Positions 37,022-45,239 of a stretch of 64,000 nt of DNA are shown in pieces (the first letter of the stretch is position 1; each line of letters begins with the position of its first letter). Source of the DNA: Bailinhaonella thermotolerans (lineage in GTDB: Bacteria; Actinomycetota; Actinomycetes; Streptosporangiales; Streptosporangiaceae); contig NZ_QZEY01000022.1 of the NCBI RefSeq assembly GCF_003594875.1, forward strand, positions 89,757-153,756, given 5' to 3'. Under the pieces are notes generated by a model. The model had not been told where the DNA came from, did no database searches, and was given only the letters and a program-made list of their open reading frames with translations. Both the position numbers and the translations under genes were made by a program.

Positions 37022-37819
37022 TTACCCGCGGCCCCGATCAAGGAGAGGCTTGCTCGTCGGCTTCGTCGTGTGCACGGGCCGCAGCCCGTTGAGCGTGAGG
37101 TTCTCCCACGTCGCGCGCGTCCCGCCCCACGTGCCCGCCACGACCTCGGTCTTCGTCACCTTCGCCGCCGGGTCGGACGGCCGCGCGGACACGTAGAACG
37201 CCCGGTCCTCCCCGGGTTTGATGGGCTTGACGTATCCGGACCCGCCGCCGACCAGCCGCCCGCTCGCGTCCCGCAGCAGCGCGGTCACCACGAGCCCGGC
37301 CTGCCGGGAGTACGGGTTCGCCACGCGCCCGACGACGCGGTAGGTGCCCTGCTTGGCGTCCTTCTCGGTGAGGACGTCCGAGACGGTGAACGGCGCGAAC
37401 GCCGAGGGCACCCGCGTCGCGCGCTGCCAGGTCGCGTCCTTCTGGCGCACCACGACCCGCTGCGGCTGCCTCGGCAGCTCCGCCTGCCCGGCGAACGCCA
37501 GGCGCCCGTTCGGCGGTATCACGTCGAGCTGCTGCTCCACGCGCGTCAGCACGTTCCCGGCCGCGTCGTACGCCGTCACCAGCGCCACCGGGTGCTCCCC
37601 GTAGTGCCACCGGTTGGGGTTGGCCAGCACCCCGGCCCACTGCACGACGTACCCGCCCTCGGCCTCGGTGTCCTGGGCCACCGCCGCCGCCTGCTCGGAC
37701 ACCGCCAGCGGCTTCATCTCCGGGCCCTTCGGCCTCGACTGCTGCCTCGCGCACGAGACGGCGACCCCCGCCACGACCCCGGCGACGGCCAGCCCCCCTG
37801 CGATCAACTTCCGCCTCAC
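37022..37819 (-). CDS. Putative lipoprotein / secreted protein of unknown function
   Basis: The 265-residue protein starts at a GTG at 37819 (VRRKLIAGG), with a basic n-region and a hydrophobic stretch ending AVSCARQQ. The Cys could be lipidated, although the box is not perfect. The mature part has two beta-rich halves: YVVQWAGVLANPNRWHYGEHPVAL near residue 60 and YRVVGRVANPYSRQAGLVVTALL near 165. Both resemble FxLYD-type extracellular domains. No catalytic motif was seen. It ends 31 bases before the next minus-strand gene start and may be weakly coupled to it. Confidence 0.75.
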   Translation of the reverse strand: MRRKLIAGGLAVAGVVAGVAVSCARQQSRPKGPEMKPLAVSEQAAAVAQDTEAEGGYVVQWAGVLANPNRWHYGEHPVALVTAYDAAGNVLTRVEQQLDVIPPNGRLAFAGQAELPRQPQRVVVRQKDATWQRATRVPSAFAPFTVSDVLTEKDAKQGTYRVVGRVANPYSRQAGLVVTALLRDASGRLVGGGSGYVKPIKPGEDRAFYVSARPSDPAAKVTKTEVVAGTWGGTRATWENLTLNGLRPVHTTKPTSKPLLDRGRG

Positions 37820-38062
37820 GTGCCCGTCATAACCCCGCCGGGCCCCGGGGATGCGTGGCGGGCGGCGGACCTTGCCAACTCTTGACCTTCGCCCCCGTGA
37901 GCTGGACTTGCCGTACGGCTTCCGCCGTGTTTCCGGGAGGTACGGCGGGCAGGCCCGGGCGCGGGTGTCGGCGCGCCGGGGCGGGCCGGCCGGCATGCCG
38001 GGGCACGGGTTCCGGCCCGCCGGGCGGGCCGGGGCGGCGGCGGAAGCGCGGTCTGGGGGCGC

Positions 38063-39670
38063 TTACCGGGGGCGGGCGACGCGGCGTTCGTCCCAGACCG
38101 GGTGCGGGGACTCGTAGACGCGGCCGTCGGAGCCGAAGACGAGGTAGCGGTCGAAGTCGGCGGCGAACCAGCGGTCGTGGGTGACCGAGACGACCGTCCC
38201 GTCGTAGGCGTCCAGGCCCTCCTGGAGCGCCTCGGCGCTGGCGAGGTCGAGGTTGTCGGTGGGCTCGTCCAGCAGGAGGAGCGTCGCGCCGGACAGCTCC
38301 AGCAGCAGGATCTGCAGGCGCGCCTGCTGCCCGCCCGACAGGGTCTCGAAGCGCTGCTCGGCCGGCCCGGTCAGCTCGTACCGCGCGAGCGCCTTCATCG
38401 CCTCGTTCTTGAGCCTGGCGTGCTCGGTCATCACGATCTCGACGGGCGTGCGGCCGTGCAGGTCGGGCCGGGTGTGCGTCTGCGCGAACAGCCCGGGCAC
38501 GACGCGCGCCCCGAGCCGCGCGACGCCCTCGTGAGCGACCGGCTCGCCCGCGAGCAGCCGGAGGAAGTGGGACTTGCCGGACCCGTTGGACCCGAGCACG
38601 GCCACGCGCTCGCCGTACCAGACCTCCAGGTCGAACGGCTTCATGAGCCCGCTGAGCTCCAGCCCCTCGCAGATGACGGCGCGTTTGCCGGTGCGGCCGC
38701 CGCGCAGCCGCATCTTGATGTTCTGGTCCTTGGGGGCGACCTCCGGCGGGCCCGCCTCCTCGAACCGCCGCAGCCGCGTCTGCGCCGCGTGGTAGGCCGG
38801 GGCCATGCCGTCGTTGTACGTCGCCTTCTGCTTGAGCATGTTCACGAGCCGCTTGAGCTTGGCGTGCTCCTCGTCCCACCGCCGCCGCAGCTCGTCCAGC
38901 CGTTCGTTGCGCTCCCGGCGGGCCTCGGCGTAAGTGGCGAACCCTCCGCCGTGGATCCAGACGTTCCCCGATTCGACGGTCACGATCCGGTCGGCGGCGT
39001 TGGCCAGCAACTGCCGGTCGTGCGACACCAGCAGCACGGTCTTCGGCGTGGCGCGGAGCTGCTCCTCAAGCCACTCCTTGCCGGGGACGTCCAGATAGTT
39101 GTCCGGCTCGTCCAGCAGCAGCGTCTCGTCGGGCCCGCGCAGCAGCGCCTCCAGCACGAGCCGCTTCTGCTCGCCGCCCGAGAGCGTGTTCACCTCGCGG
39201 TACTTGACCCCGTCGTACGGCACGCCCAGCGCGGCCACGGTGCAGGCGTCCCAGAGCACCTCGATGTCGTAGCCGCCGGCGTCGGTGTAGTCGGTGATCG
39301 CCTGGGCGTACCGGAGCTGGGTCCGCTCGTCCTCGGCCTCCATCATCGCCAGCTCGGCCCGCTCCAGCGCGGCCGCCGCCTCCCGCACCCGGTCGGGGGC
39401 CACCGAGAGCAGCAGGTCGTGGACGGTCCGCCCGTCCCGCAGGTTCCCCACGAACTGCCGCATCACCCCCACCCCGCCGGAGCTGACGACACTGCCCGCC
39501 AGCGGCTTCAGATCCCCCGCGACCAGCCGGAGCAAGGTGGTCTTCCCGGCCCCGTTGGGCCCGACGAGCGCCGCCTTGACGCCGTCCCCGACCCGGAAGG
39601 ACACGTCATCCAGCAGCGGCCGCCCGTCAGGCAGCACGTAACCCAGATGAGAAACCTCGACATGTCCCAC
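38063..39670 (-). CDS. ABC-F family ATP-binding protein
   Basis: The 535-residue protein consists of two ABC ATPase domains in tandem without membrane helices. Walker A motifs are GPNGAGKTTLL and GSNGSGKSHFL, signatures LSGGEQKRL and LSGGQQARL, and Walker B motifs LLLDEPDNYLD and LLLDEPTDNLD. The charged linker (about residues 225-300) is the interdomain arm that reaches into the ribosome in ABC-F proteins. Members act as translation factors or protect the ribosome against antibiotics; the subtype cannot be told here. GTG 39670 has GGGGAG upstream. The 243 bases before the lipoprotein gene hold only GTACGG-type repeats. Confidence 0.93.
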   Translation of the reverse strand: MGHVEVSHLGYVLPDGRPLLDDVSFRVGDGVKAALVGPNGAGKTTLLRLVAGDLKPLAGSVVSSGGVGVMRQFVGNLRDGRTVHDLLLSVAPDRVREAAAALERAELAMMEAEDERTQLRYAQAITDYTDAGGYDIEVLWDACTVAALGVPYDGVKYREVNTLSGGEQKRLVLEALLRGPDETLLLDEPDNYLDVPGKEWLEEQLRATPKTVLLVSHDRQLLANAADRIVTVESGNVWIHGGGFATYAEARRERNERLDELRRRWDEEHAKLKRLVNMLKQKATYNDGMAPAYHAAQTRLRRFEEAGPPEVAPKDQNIKMRLRGGRTGKRAVICEGLELSGLMKPFDLEVWYGERVAVLGSNGSGKSHFLRLLAGEPVAHEGVARLGARVVPGLFAQTHTRPDLHGRTPVEIVMTEHARLKNEAMKALARYELTGPAEQRFETLSGGQQARLQILLLELSGATLLLLDEPTDNLDLASAEALQEGLDAYDGTVVSVTHDRWFAADFDRYLVFGSDGRVYESPHPVWDERRVARPR

Positions 39671-39850
39671 GGCCGACTCCCCTTCAGCGAGACCCCGCGC
39701 GCGAGGCTACCCACCCGCCCCCGCCCAGGTCACCCGGTTTTCCCCCGATCCGCCACTGCCCGGGATCGCCGGCGATCTCTTCCATGCCGCGAGCGGCGCA
39801 CCGGGATCCAGGCCCCACCCTCGGTGTCACCGGAGCGGGGTGCGGGGTTC

Positions 39851-40528
39851 TCAGACGGGGGCGAGGCCGGCTTTCGTCTCCGCTTCGGTGAGCCAGTGGC
39901 GGTACCACCCGGCGAAGGTCAGGGGGTTTCCCGCGTCGTCGCGGAGGGGGCGGAAGCCGTCGCCGTCGGCCGTGTCGTCGGCCCACATCCGGCCCCTGTC
40001 CGGGCCGGTGACGACCAGGGCCTCGCGGTAGGCGCAGCCGAGGTGGCACAGGTACAGGAGGCCGGCGTAGTGGCGGGGGTCGAAGACGATCGCGTCGTGC
40101 CGCTCCCAGTACGCCTCCTCGGCCGCCTCGAAGTCCTCGGGCGAGTCGAAATCGGCCTCGTCGGGGGGCTCGGGGAGGCCGTCGGCCGGATTGAACGCCT
40201 CGGTGTGGGGGAACGGCCGGCCGAGGGAGTCGAGGTCGGTCAGGTCGGCGCCGTCGCCGATCCAGCGCCACCGGCCGTCCACCCGGCGGATGGGGAAGAG
40301 CCCGTAGGCGGGGCCCGCCCCGCCCCGGCTCACCTCCAGGAGGAAGGAGCGGTACTCCCCGGGCAGCTCCACGCCGAGGCGGGCCTCCACCTCGGCCAGT
40401 TCGCCGGGTTCCAGCGGGGGTTCGAGCTCCCAGCCGTGATCCGCGGACCCGAACACCGCGTCGTCGCCCGCCGCTTCCGCCAGCCGCGCGACGCGCCGCC
40501 GCACGTCCGACCAGTCCGTGTTCGTCAC
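39851..40528 (-). CDS. SMI1/KNR4 family protein
   Basis: The 225-residue acidic protein has the SMI1/KNR4 fold marks LGVELPGEYRSFLLEVSRGGAGPAYGLFPI and a C-terminal part with FAGWYRHWL. In bacteria the superfamily includes many immunity proteins for polymorphic toxins, but no toxin gene is next to it, so that role is only a possibility. It lies between the ABC-F gene and an MFS gene on the same strand, with its own upstream space. Confidence 0.85.
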   Translation of the reverse strand: MTNTDWSDVRRRVARLAEAAGDDAVFGSADHGWELEPPLEPGELAEVEARLGVELPGEYRSFLLEVSRGGAGPAYGLFPIRRVDGRWRWIGDGADLTDLDSLGRPFPHTEAFNPADGLPEPPDEADFDSPEDFEAAEEAYWERHDAIVFDPRHYAGLLYLCHLGCAYREALVVTGPDRGRMWADDTADGDGFRPLRDDAGNPLTFAGWYRHWLTEAETKAGLAPV

Positions 40529-40600
40529 GGCGAGAAACCTACAAGCCCGGACCGCCGCGTACCCGGCGAATCCCGATCAATCCGGCCCATCGCGGCGGGT

Positions 40601-41776
40601 TCAGGGCCGGGCGGCGGGCGCGGGGGCGGGGCGGGCCCGGGACGCGATCACGTGGGTGGCGGCGGCGATGACGAGGGTGACCGCGGCGATCGTGACGAAG
40701 GCGGCAGGAGGGCCGCTCCGGTCGAGGGCCAGGCCGGCCAGGGGGCTGCCCGCGACGTTGCCGACGAGGAGGGCGCTGGAGTAGGCGCCCATGGCCACGC
40801 CCCTCGCGCCGTCCGGCGCCAGGGTGCTGATCGCGGTCGCGGTCGAGGACAGGGCGGGGGCGACGAAGAGGTTGACGGGGACGGCCAGCAGGCAGAGCCA
40901 CGGCCAGGAGCCGGCCAGGGCCAGCGGGAGGCAGAGGACGCCCAGGCAGGCGGTGAGCACGTACGCCGCGGGAGGGCGCTTCAGCGCGCCGTAGACCAGG
41001 CCGCCCGCGACCGACGCGAGCCCGGCGGCGACGAGGAGGAGCCAGCTCCAGGTGAGGTCGCCCCAGCGCTGGAGGGCGCCGATCGCCGTCACCTCGAAGC
41101 CGACGATCACGAGCGCGTTGCCGACGGTGGCGCCGAGGGCGGCGAGCACGCCCAGGGTGAGCCAGTCGCGCGGGCGGGGCGCGCGGCCGGGCTGGCGGGC
41201 CGCGCGGAGGGGCGGGTCGAGCGCGACGTACCCCAGGCCGGAGAGCACCATCAGCCCGCCCATGACCAGGAACGCCGCCGTCGGCGAGACCTGCGCGGCG
41301 AGCAGGATCCCGACGGACGGGCCGACCATGTAGGCGATGTCCGTCGTCATGGAGTCCATGACGTACGCGGTGTGCCGGTTCTCGGCGGCGACCATGGTCG
41401 CCAGCGCCAGCCGCACCACCGTGAAGGCGGGGATCGCGGTGAGGCCGCCGAGGAACGCCGCGGGGAGCAGCGCCGGGAACGGCAGGAGGTGGGCGAGCCC
41501 CCAGAACAGCGCCTGCGCCACCAGCAGCACCGCGAAGACGGGCCGCAGGCCGTACCGGTCGAGGGCGCGGCCCTGGAACGGCGCGCCGACCCCGGCCCCC
41601 GCCGTCCACGCCGCCGCCGCCAGCCCGGCCGCGCCGTACCCCCGGTCCAGCCCGGAGACCACGTGCAGGACGATCACCGCGGAGATCCCGAGCCCCGGTG
41701 TCTTCGCCAGGAGTCCCATGACCAGGAGAGGCCGCAGGCCGGGTTCGGCCAGCACCCCCCGATAAGTGGACAACAC
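40601..41776 (-). CDS. MFS transporter (12 helices)
   Basis: The 391-residue protein contains about twelve hydrophobic helices. The MFS loop after helix 2 (GAPFQGRALDRYGLRPV) is recognisable, as is the duplicated motif in the second half (LAGLALDRSGPPAAF). It is probably a drug or metabolite exporter; the substrate is unknown. It lies about 100 bases downstream of a TetR gene on the same strand and may be co-regulated. Confidence 0.9.
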   Translation of the reverse strand: MLSTYRGVLAEPGLRPLLVMGLLAKTPGLGISAVIVLHVVSGLDRGYGAAGLAAAAWTAGAGVGAPFQGRALDRYGLRPVFAVLLVAQALFWGLAHLLPFPALLPAAFLGGLTAIPAFTVVRLALATMVAAENRHTAYVMDSMTTDIAYMVGPSVGILLAAQVSPTAAFLVMGGLMVLSGLGYVALDPPLRAARQPGRAPRPRDWLTLGVLAALGATVGNALVIVGFEVTAIGALQRWGDLTWSWLLLVAAGLASVAGGLVYGALKRPPAAYVLTACLGVLCLPLALAGSWPWLCLLAVPVNLFVAPALSSTATAISTLAPDGARGVAMGAYSSALLVGNVAGSPLAGLALDRSGPPAAFVTIAAVTLVIAAATHVIASRARPAPAPAARP

Positions 41777-41878
41777 CAGATGAATCCCCTCAAACAGGCG
41801 CGTTCCGCCGCCGTAGGGTAGCCACCCGTCCGTCCCCCTCGCCTCTCGTTTTCCCGGCGGTCCGTCCGGGCTCCGCCG

Positions 41879-42493
41879 TCACGGCCGGTCGGGGGTGAGG
41901 GCGTGGGTCCGGAGGTGGGCGAGAGTCAGGTCCAGGGACGCCTCGAGGTGGGCGGTGGTTCCGGTGGCGGCGAGCATCACCACGCCGCCCTGGATCGCCG
42001 TGAGGACGGCCGAGGCGGCGGCCGCGGGGTCCAGGTCCCCGCTCAAAATCCCCGCCGACCGCATGCGCTCCAGGCCGGTGCGGATGTGGGTGTGCCACTG
42101 GGAGAGGAGTTCGGCGACCACCGCGCGGGCGCCAGGGGTGGCGGGGCCCAGGTGGTTGACGAGGATGCGGAGCGGGCAGTCGGCGCCGGAGCGGTCGTAC
42201 TCGCCGATGAGCTGGTCCTTCCATCGGGACCAGGCCTCCCAGGTGGTGAGGGGGCTCATCCGCGCCTGGACGCCGTTGAGGACGCGATCGGCCTCGTGGC
42301 GGGCCACCTCGGTGAGCAGTTCGTCCTTCCCCCCGGGGAAGTGGTGGAAGATCTGGCCCTTGCTGGTTCCGGTCCGCTCTCGTACGTCGTCGAGGGTCGT
42401 GTCCATGACGCCGAGGGCGAGGACGGCCTCGGCGGCGCCGGCGATGATCCGCGCCCTGGTGGCCTCACCCTTCGGCGTTCTCCCTCGCGGCAT
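41879..42493 (-). CDS. TetR/AcrR family transcriptional regulator
   Basis: The 204-residue protein begins with the TetR helix-turn-helix (GEATRARIIAGAAEAVLALG, then TTLDDVRERTGTSKGQIFHHF). The C-terminal ligand domain is of the TetR_C_6/AefR-like kind, with ADCPLRILVNHLG. It diverges from the SnoaL-like gene at 42579 and precedes an MFS gene on its own strand; both are candidate targets. Confidence 0.92.
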   Translation of the reverse strand: MPRGRTPKGEATRARIIAGAAEAVLALGVMDTTLDDVRERTGTSKGQIFHHFPGGKDELLTEVARHEADRVLNGVQARMSPLTTWEAWSRWKDQLIGEYDRSGADCPLRILVNHLGPATPGARAVVAELLSQWHTHIRTGLERMRSAGILSGDLDPAAAASAVLTAIQGGVVMLAATGTTAHLEASLDLTLAHLRTHALTPDRP

Positions 42494-42516
42494 GGGATCA
42501 GGCTACGCCGTAAACC

Positions 42517-42534
42517 GGACTTGGCGGTCCAATC
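42517..42534. promoter_or_regulatory. Candidate TetR operator in the divergent promoter region
   Basis: GGACTTGGCGGTCC and the overlapping TTGGCGGTCCAA are imperfect palindromes midway between the TetR gene and the SnoaL-like gene. Their size and position are typical for autoregulation, but no experimental site is known. Confidence 0.35.
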
Positions 42535-42578
42535 TGGACGTACGAGCCTGGCGGGGCACAGGCAAGGGAGGCACCCAC

Positions 42579-43103
42579 ATGGACCGCCAGATTCAGGAAC
42601 TTCTCGACAAGACGGAGATCCGCGAGCTCGTCAACGCGTACGCGAGCGCGGCCGACCGGCACGACCAGGAGAGGATGCGCGCGCTCTACCACGAGGACGC
42701 CATCGACGAGCACGGGCCGTTCTCGCAGGGGTCGGCGATGGAGTTCGTCGACCGGCTGCCGGAGATCCAGGCGCCCATGGAGATCCTCCAGCACCACATC
42801 ACGACCGTGAACCTCAAGCTGTCCGGCGACCGGGCCGAGGGCGAGGTCTACGTCCTCGCCCTCCACAAGGTCACCGGCAGCGGCGACATGCTCGTGGGCG
42901 GCCGCTACCTCGACAAGTACGCCAAGCGTGACGGCGTCTGGAAGTTCCTCCACCGGGCGCTCGTCGCCGACTGGTTCTACGCGGTCGAGCCCTCGGAGGT
43001 GAACCTCGGCCATCCCTTCGTCACCGGCGCCCACCTGGGCCGGCCCGGCGCGGACGACCCGTCGTACGGCTTCTTCACCCTCTTCCGGCGCGGCGAGCGC
43101 TGA
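42579..43103 (+). CDS. SnoaL-like (NTF2-fold) protein
   Basis: The 174-residue protein is a SnoaL_4-type NTF2 fold: LLDKTEIRELVNAYASAADRHDQERMRALYHEDAIDEHGPF at the N-terminus and HHITTVNLKL and GRYLDKYAKRDGVWKFLHR later. Family members include dehydratases, isomerases and hydroxysteroid-modifying enzymes; no specific reaction can be assigned. ATG 42579 with GGGAGG upstream is the start. The last codons and stop lie in the first unit of a 24-bp tandem array. Confidence 0.85.
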   Translation: MDRQIQELLDKTEIRELVNAYASAADRHDQERMRALYHEDAIDEHGPFSQGSAMEFVDRLPEIQAPMEILQHHITTVNLKLSGDRAEGEVYVLALHKVTGSGDMLVGGRYLDKYAKRDGVWKFLHRALVADWFYAVEPSEVNLGHPFVTGAHLGRPGADDPSYGFFTLFRRGER

Positions 43104-43202
43104 ACCTTCCGGCACGGCGAGCGCTGAACCTTCCGGCGCGGCGAGCGCTGAACGCTCCGGCACGGCGAGCGCTGAACCTTCCGGCGCGGCGAGCGCCGAA
43201 GC
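43083..43202. repeat. Tandem array of five 24-bp units starting in a gene's 3' end
   Basis: Units have the form TTCCGGCGCGGCGAGCGCTG followed by AACC, at 43083, 43107, 43131, 43155 and 43179. They alternate between GGCGCGG and GGCACGG. The first unit encodes the last residues of the SnoaL-like protein, and its TGA is the stop codon. The rest extends towards the convergent ABC transporter gene. Confidence 0.95.
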
Positions 43203-43255
43203 GCGGCGATCCACCGAACGCCCGGGGCCCAGGCCCGTCCGCCGCCGGGGCGGGG

Positions 43256-44932
43256 TCAGGCGGACTGGGCCCGGAGGAGGCGGGTGTACAGGCCGTGGGG
43301 GTTGGTCAGGAGGGCGGGGTGGGGACCGGACTCGGCGACGCGGCCCCGGTTCAGCACGATCACGGTGTCGAAGGCGGCCGGGGCCCGGAGACGGTGGGTG
43401 ATCATGATGGTGGTCAGGCCCGCCCGGAAGGCCAGGACGGCCTCGATGACCTGGTTCTCCGTCACGGGGTCCAGCGCGGAGGTGGCCTCGTCGAGGACCA
43501 GGACGGGCGCCCCGCTGAGGAGCGCCCTGGCCAGGGCGACCCGCTGGCGTTCCCCTCCGGACAGGAGCGCGCCGCGCTCGCCCACCACCGACTCGTAGCC
43601 GTCCGGCAGGGCCTCGATCCGCTCGTGGATCCCGGTCGTACGGCAGGCCGCGGCCAGCTCGCCGAGGGTCGCGCCGGGGGCGGCGTACCGGAGGTTCTCG
43701 GCGATCGTGCCCTGGAACAGCACCGGCTCCTGCGGGGCCAGGCAGACCGGGCCGCCGACGCGCACCGTCCCCCCGCCGGGCGGGTGCAGGCCGGCGAGCA
43801 GATGCCCGAGCGTGGTCTTGCCCGACCCGCTCGGCCCCACGACCAGCGCCGCCGTGCCCGGGGCCAGGTCCAGCGCGATGTCCCGCAGCGCCGGCTCCGC
43901 GCCGCCGTACGCGAAGGACAGCCCCGCGACCGCCACCTCCCCCGGCCGGGCCGCGGGCTCGGGCCGTACGGCGGGCGCCGGGGCGAGGTCGAGGTAGGCG
44001 AAGACCCGGTCGAGCGCGGCCTCGGCCGTGCGGTACTCGGCGGCCGTCTGGAGGAGCTGCCACAGCGGCTGGTGCAGCCGGGCCTGGAGGACGACGAAGG
44101 CGATCAGCGTGCCCGGCGTGACCCCGTCCAGGAGGCCGGCCGCGGCGAAGACGGCGTACGGCGCGAGGACGAAGAAGACGTGCCCGGCGCTGAGCACGGC
44201 CTGCGTGGCGACGGCGGCGCGGACCCCCAGCGCGGCCAGCCGCCCGCTCTCGGCGGTGAAGGCGGCGGCCTCGTCCCCCTCGCGGGCGTGGACGCGGGCC
44301 AGGGTGACCCCGCCGAGGGAGAGGCGTTCGGCGGCGATGGAGGCGATCGCGGCGCGGCTCTCCTGACCGGCGGCGGACAGGTCCCTGAGGGCGCGGGTGG
44401 TGCGCGCCGAGACGTACAGGACCACCGGGGCCAGGCCCACGGTGACCACCGCGAGCTGCCAGGACAGCGTGAACATCGCGCCGAGGGCGAACACGAAGCC
44501 GAGGAGGCCGCCGAGGAACGCCGGGATCGACTCCTTGACCGACTCCTCGATCTGCGTGGTGTCGTTCGCCAGCCGCGACTGGACCTCCCCGCCCTGGGCG
44601 GTGGCGAAGAACCCGAGCGGCAGCCGCTGGAGATGGCCGAACAGCCGCACGCGCAGGGAGTGCACGATCCGGTGGGCGGTGCGCCCGGAGATCCACGCCT
44701 GGAGCAGGCCCACCCCCGCCGCCGCGAGCGCCGCCAGCGCGGCCAGCCCGGCGAACGCCGCCAGCAGGCCGGGCCGGGGACCTCCGGGGCCGAACAGGGC
44801 GCGGTCGATCACGGCCTGGGTGAGCAGCGGGATCGCGGCGGTGAGCGCGGAGAAGACCGCCGCGAGCAGCACCACGGCCAGCAGCGCCCACCGATGCGGC
44901 CGGAGCAGCCGGAGAATCCTGCGCGTCGTCAC
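43256..44932 (-). CDS. ABC transporter, fused membrane and ATPase domains (probable lanthipeptide exporter)
   Basis: The 558-residue protein has a six-helix type I exporter domain (about residues 12-310), with LLTQAVIDRALFG and HLQRLPLGFFATAQGGEVQSRL. The ATPase domain has Walker A VVGPSGSGKTTLGHLL, signature LLSGGERQRVALARALL and Walker B PVLVLDEATSALD. It lacks a C39 leader peptidase. It follows the lanthipeptide precursor gene on the same strand, after a hairpin, so export of the modified peptide is the likely role; leader removal must be done by another protease. The start is a GTG at 44932 with GGAAGGCGAGGG upstream. Confidence 0.92.
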   Translation of the reverse strand: MTTRRILRLLRPHRWALLAVVLLAAVFSALTAAIPLLTQAVIDRALFGPGGPRPGLLAAFAGLAALAALAAAGVGLLQAWISGRTAHRIVHSLRVRLFGHLQRLPLGFFATAQGGEVQSRLANDTTQIEESVKESIPAFLGGLLGFVFALGAMFTLSWQLAVVTVGLAPVVLYVSARTTRALRDLSAAGQESRAAIASIAAERLSLGGVTLARVHAREGDEAAAFTAESGRLAALGVRAAVATQAVLSAGHVFFVLAPYAVFAAAGLLDGVTPGTLIAFVVLQARLHQPLWQLLQTAAEYRTAEAALDRVFAYLDLAPAPAVRPEPAARPGEVAVAGLSFAYGGAEPALRDIALDLAPGTAALVVGPSGSGKTTLGHLLAGLHPPGGGTVRVGGPVCLAPQEPVLFQGTIAENLRYAAPGATLGELAAACRTTGIHERIEALPDGYESVVGERGALLSGGERQRVALARALLSGAPVLVLDEATSALDPVTENQVIEAVLAFRAGLTTIMITHRLRAPAAFDTVIVLNRGRVAESGPHPALLTNPHGLYTRLLRAQSA

Positions 44933-44989
44933 GCCCTCGCCTTCCAGGCGCCGGTTCCGGCCGGATGCGCCCGGCCGGACGGACAGCGG

Positions 44990-45075
44990 AGATCGGGTTG
45001 ACCCCCGATCGGATCGGATGAACAGGTCAGATCGCACGTCCCCGCGATCGGGGACGAGCGACCGCGATCGGGGGA
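44990..45075. promoter_or_regulatory. Cluster of GATCGGGG repeats between precursor and exporter genes
   Basis: The motif occurs directly as CCGCGATCGGGG twice with an eight-base gap (around 45037-45072), and in inverted form as CCCCGATC near 45003 and GATCGGG near 44991. The repeats form short hairpins and could bind a regulator. A TTGACC also lies here on the plus strand. Which of these matters is not clear. Confidence 0.4.
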
Positions 45076-45084
45076 CATGGGAAC

Positions 45085-45116
45085 GGCGTGCGGCGGGCGA
45101 AGGCCCGCCGCACGCC
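45085..45116 (-). terminator. Strong hairpin directly after the lanthipeptide precursor gene
   Basis: GGCGTGCGGCGGGC (45085-45098) and GCCCGCCGCACGCC (45103-45116) form a perfect 14-base-pair stem with a four-base loop, nine bases after the precursor stop codon. Such hairpins are common after lanthipeptide structural genes, where they limit read-through into the exporter gene and stabilise the precursor mRNA. Confidence 0.8.
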
Positions 45117-45125
45117 GCCTCGGGG

Positions 45126-45239
45126 CTACAGATCGTCGGTGCAGCCCGCGTGCCGGATGCAGTGGCTCCACAGCGCGGCCTCGCGGCCGCTGGGCTCACG
45201 CTCTTCCAGGTTCTGCAGGTCCAGAACGTCGAACGACAT
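45126..45239 (-). CDS. lanA: Lanthipeptide precursor (37 aa) with LDLQNLE leader motif
   Basis: The ATG at 45239 is preceded by GAGAGGAGGGAG. The peptide begins MSFDVLDLQNLEEREP; LDLQ within residues 6-9 matches the (I/L)xxLQ leader motif of class III precursors. The probable core starts around Ser17 and contains Ser17, Ser25, Cys27, Cys33 and Thr34 (WSHCIRHAGCTDDL). It lacks the SxxSxxxC pattern that gives labionin, so ring pairing must differ; Ser25-Cys33 and Ser17-Cys27 are possible. Its first 44 bases overlap the end of the synthetase gene in another frame. The position between synthetase and exporter and the following hairpin support the call. Confidence 0.85.
   Translation of the reverse strand: MSFDVLDLQNLEEREPSGREAALWSHCIRHAGCTDDL

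Noticed and set aside
39851..40528. Toxin-immunity module around the SMI1/KNR4 gene
   Set aside because: No toxin, WXG100 or secretion gene is adjacent; the fold alone does not show an immunity role.
38102..41821. Plus-strand open frame of more than 1200 codons opposite the ABC-F, SMI1 and MFS genes
   Set aside because: Antisense shadow; it crosses several real genes and intergenic repeats and has no recognisable domain.
43083..43202. CRISPR array or direct-repeat origin
   Set aside because: Units are contiguous and derive from the gene's own 3' end; there are no spacers and no replication genes.
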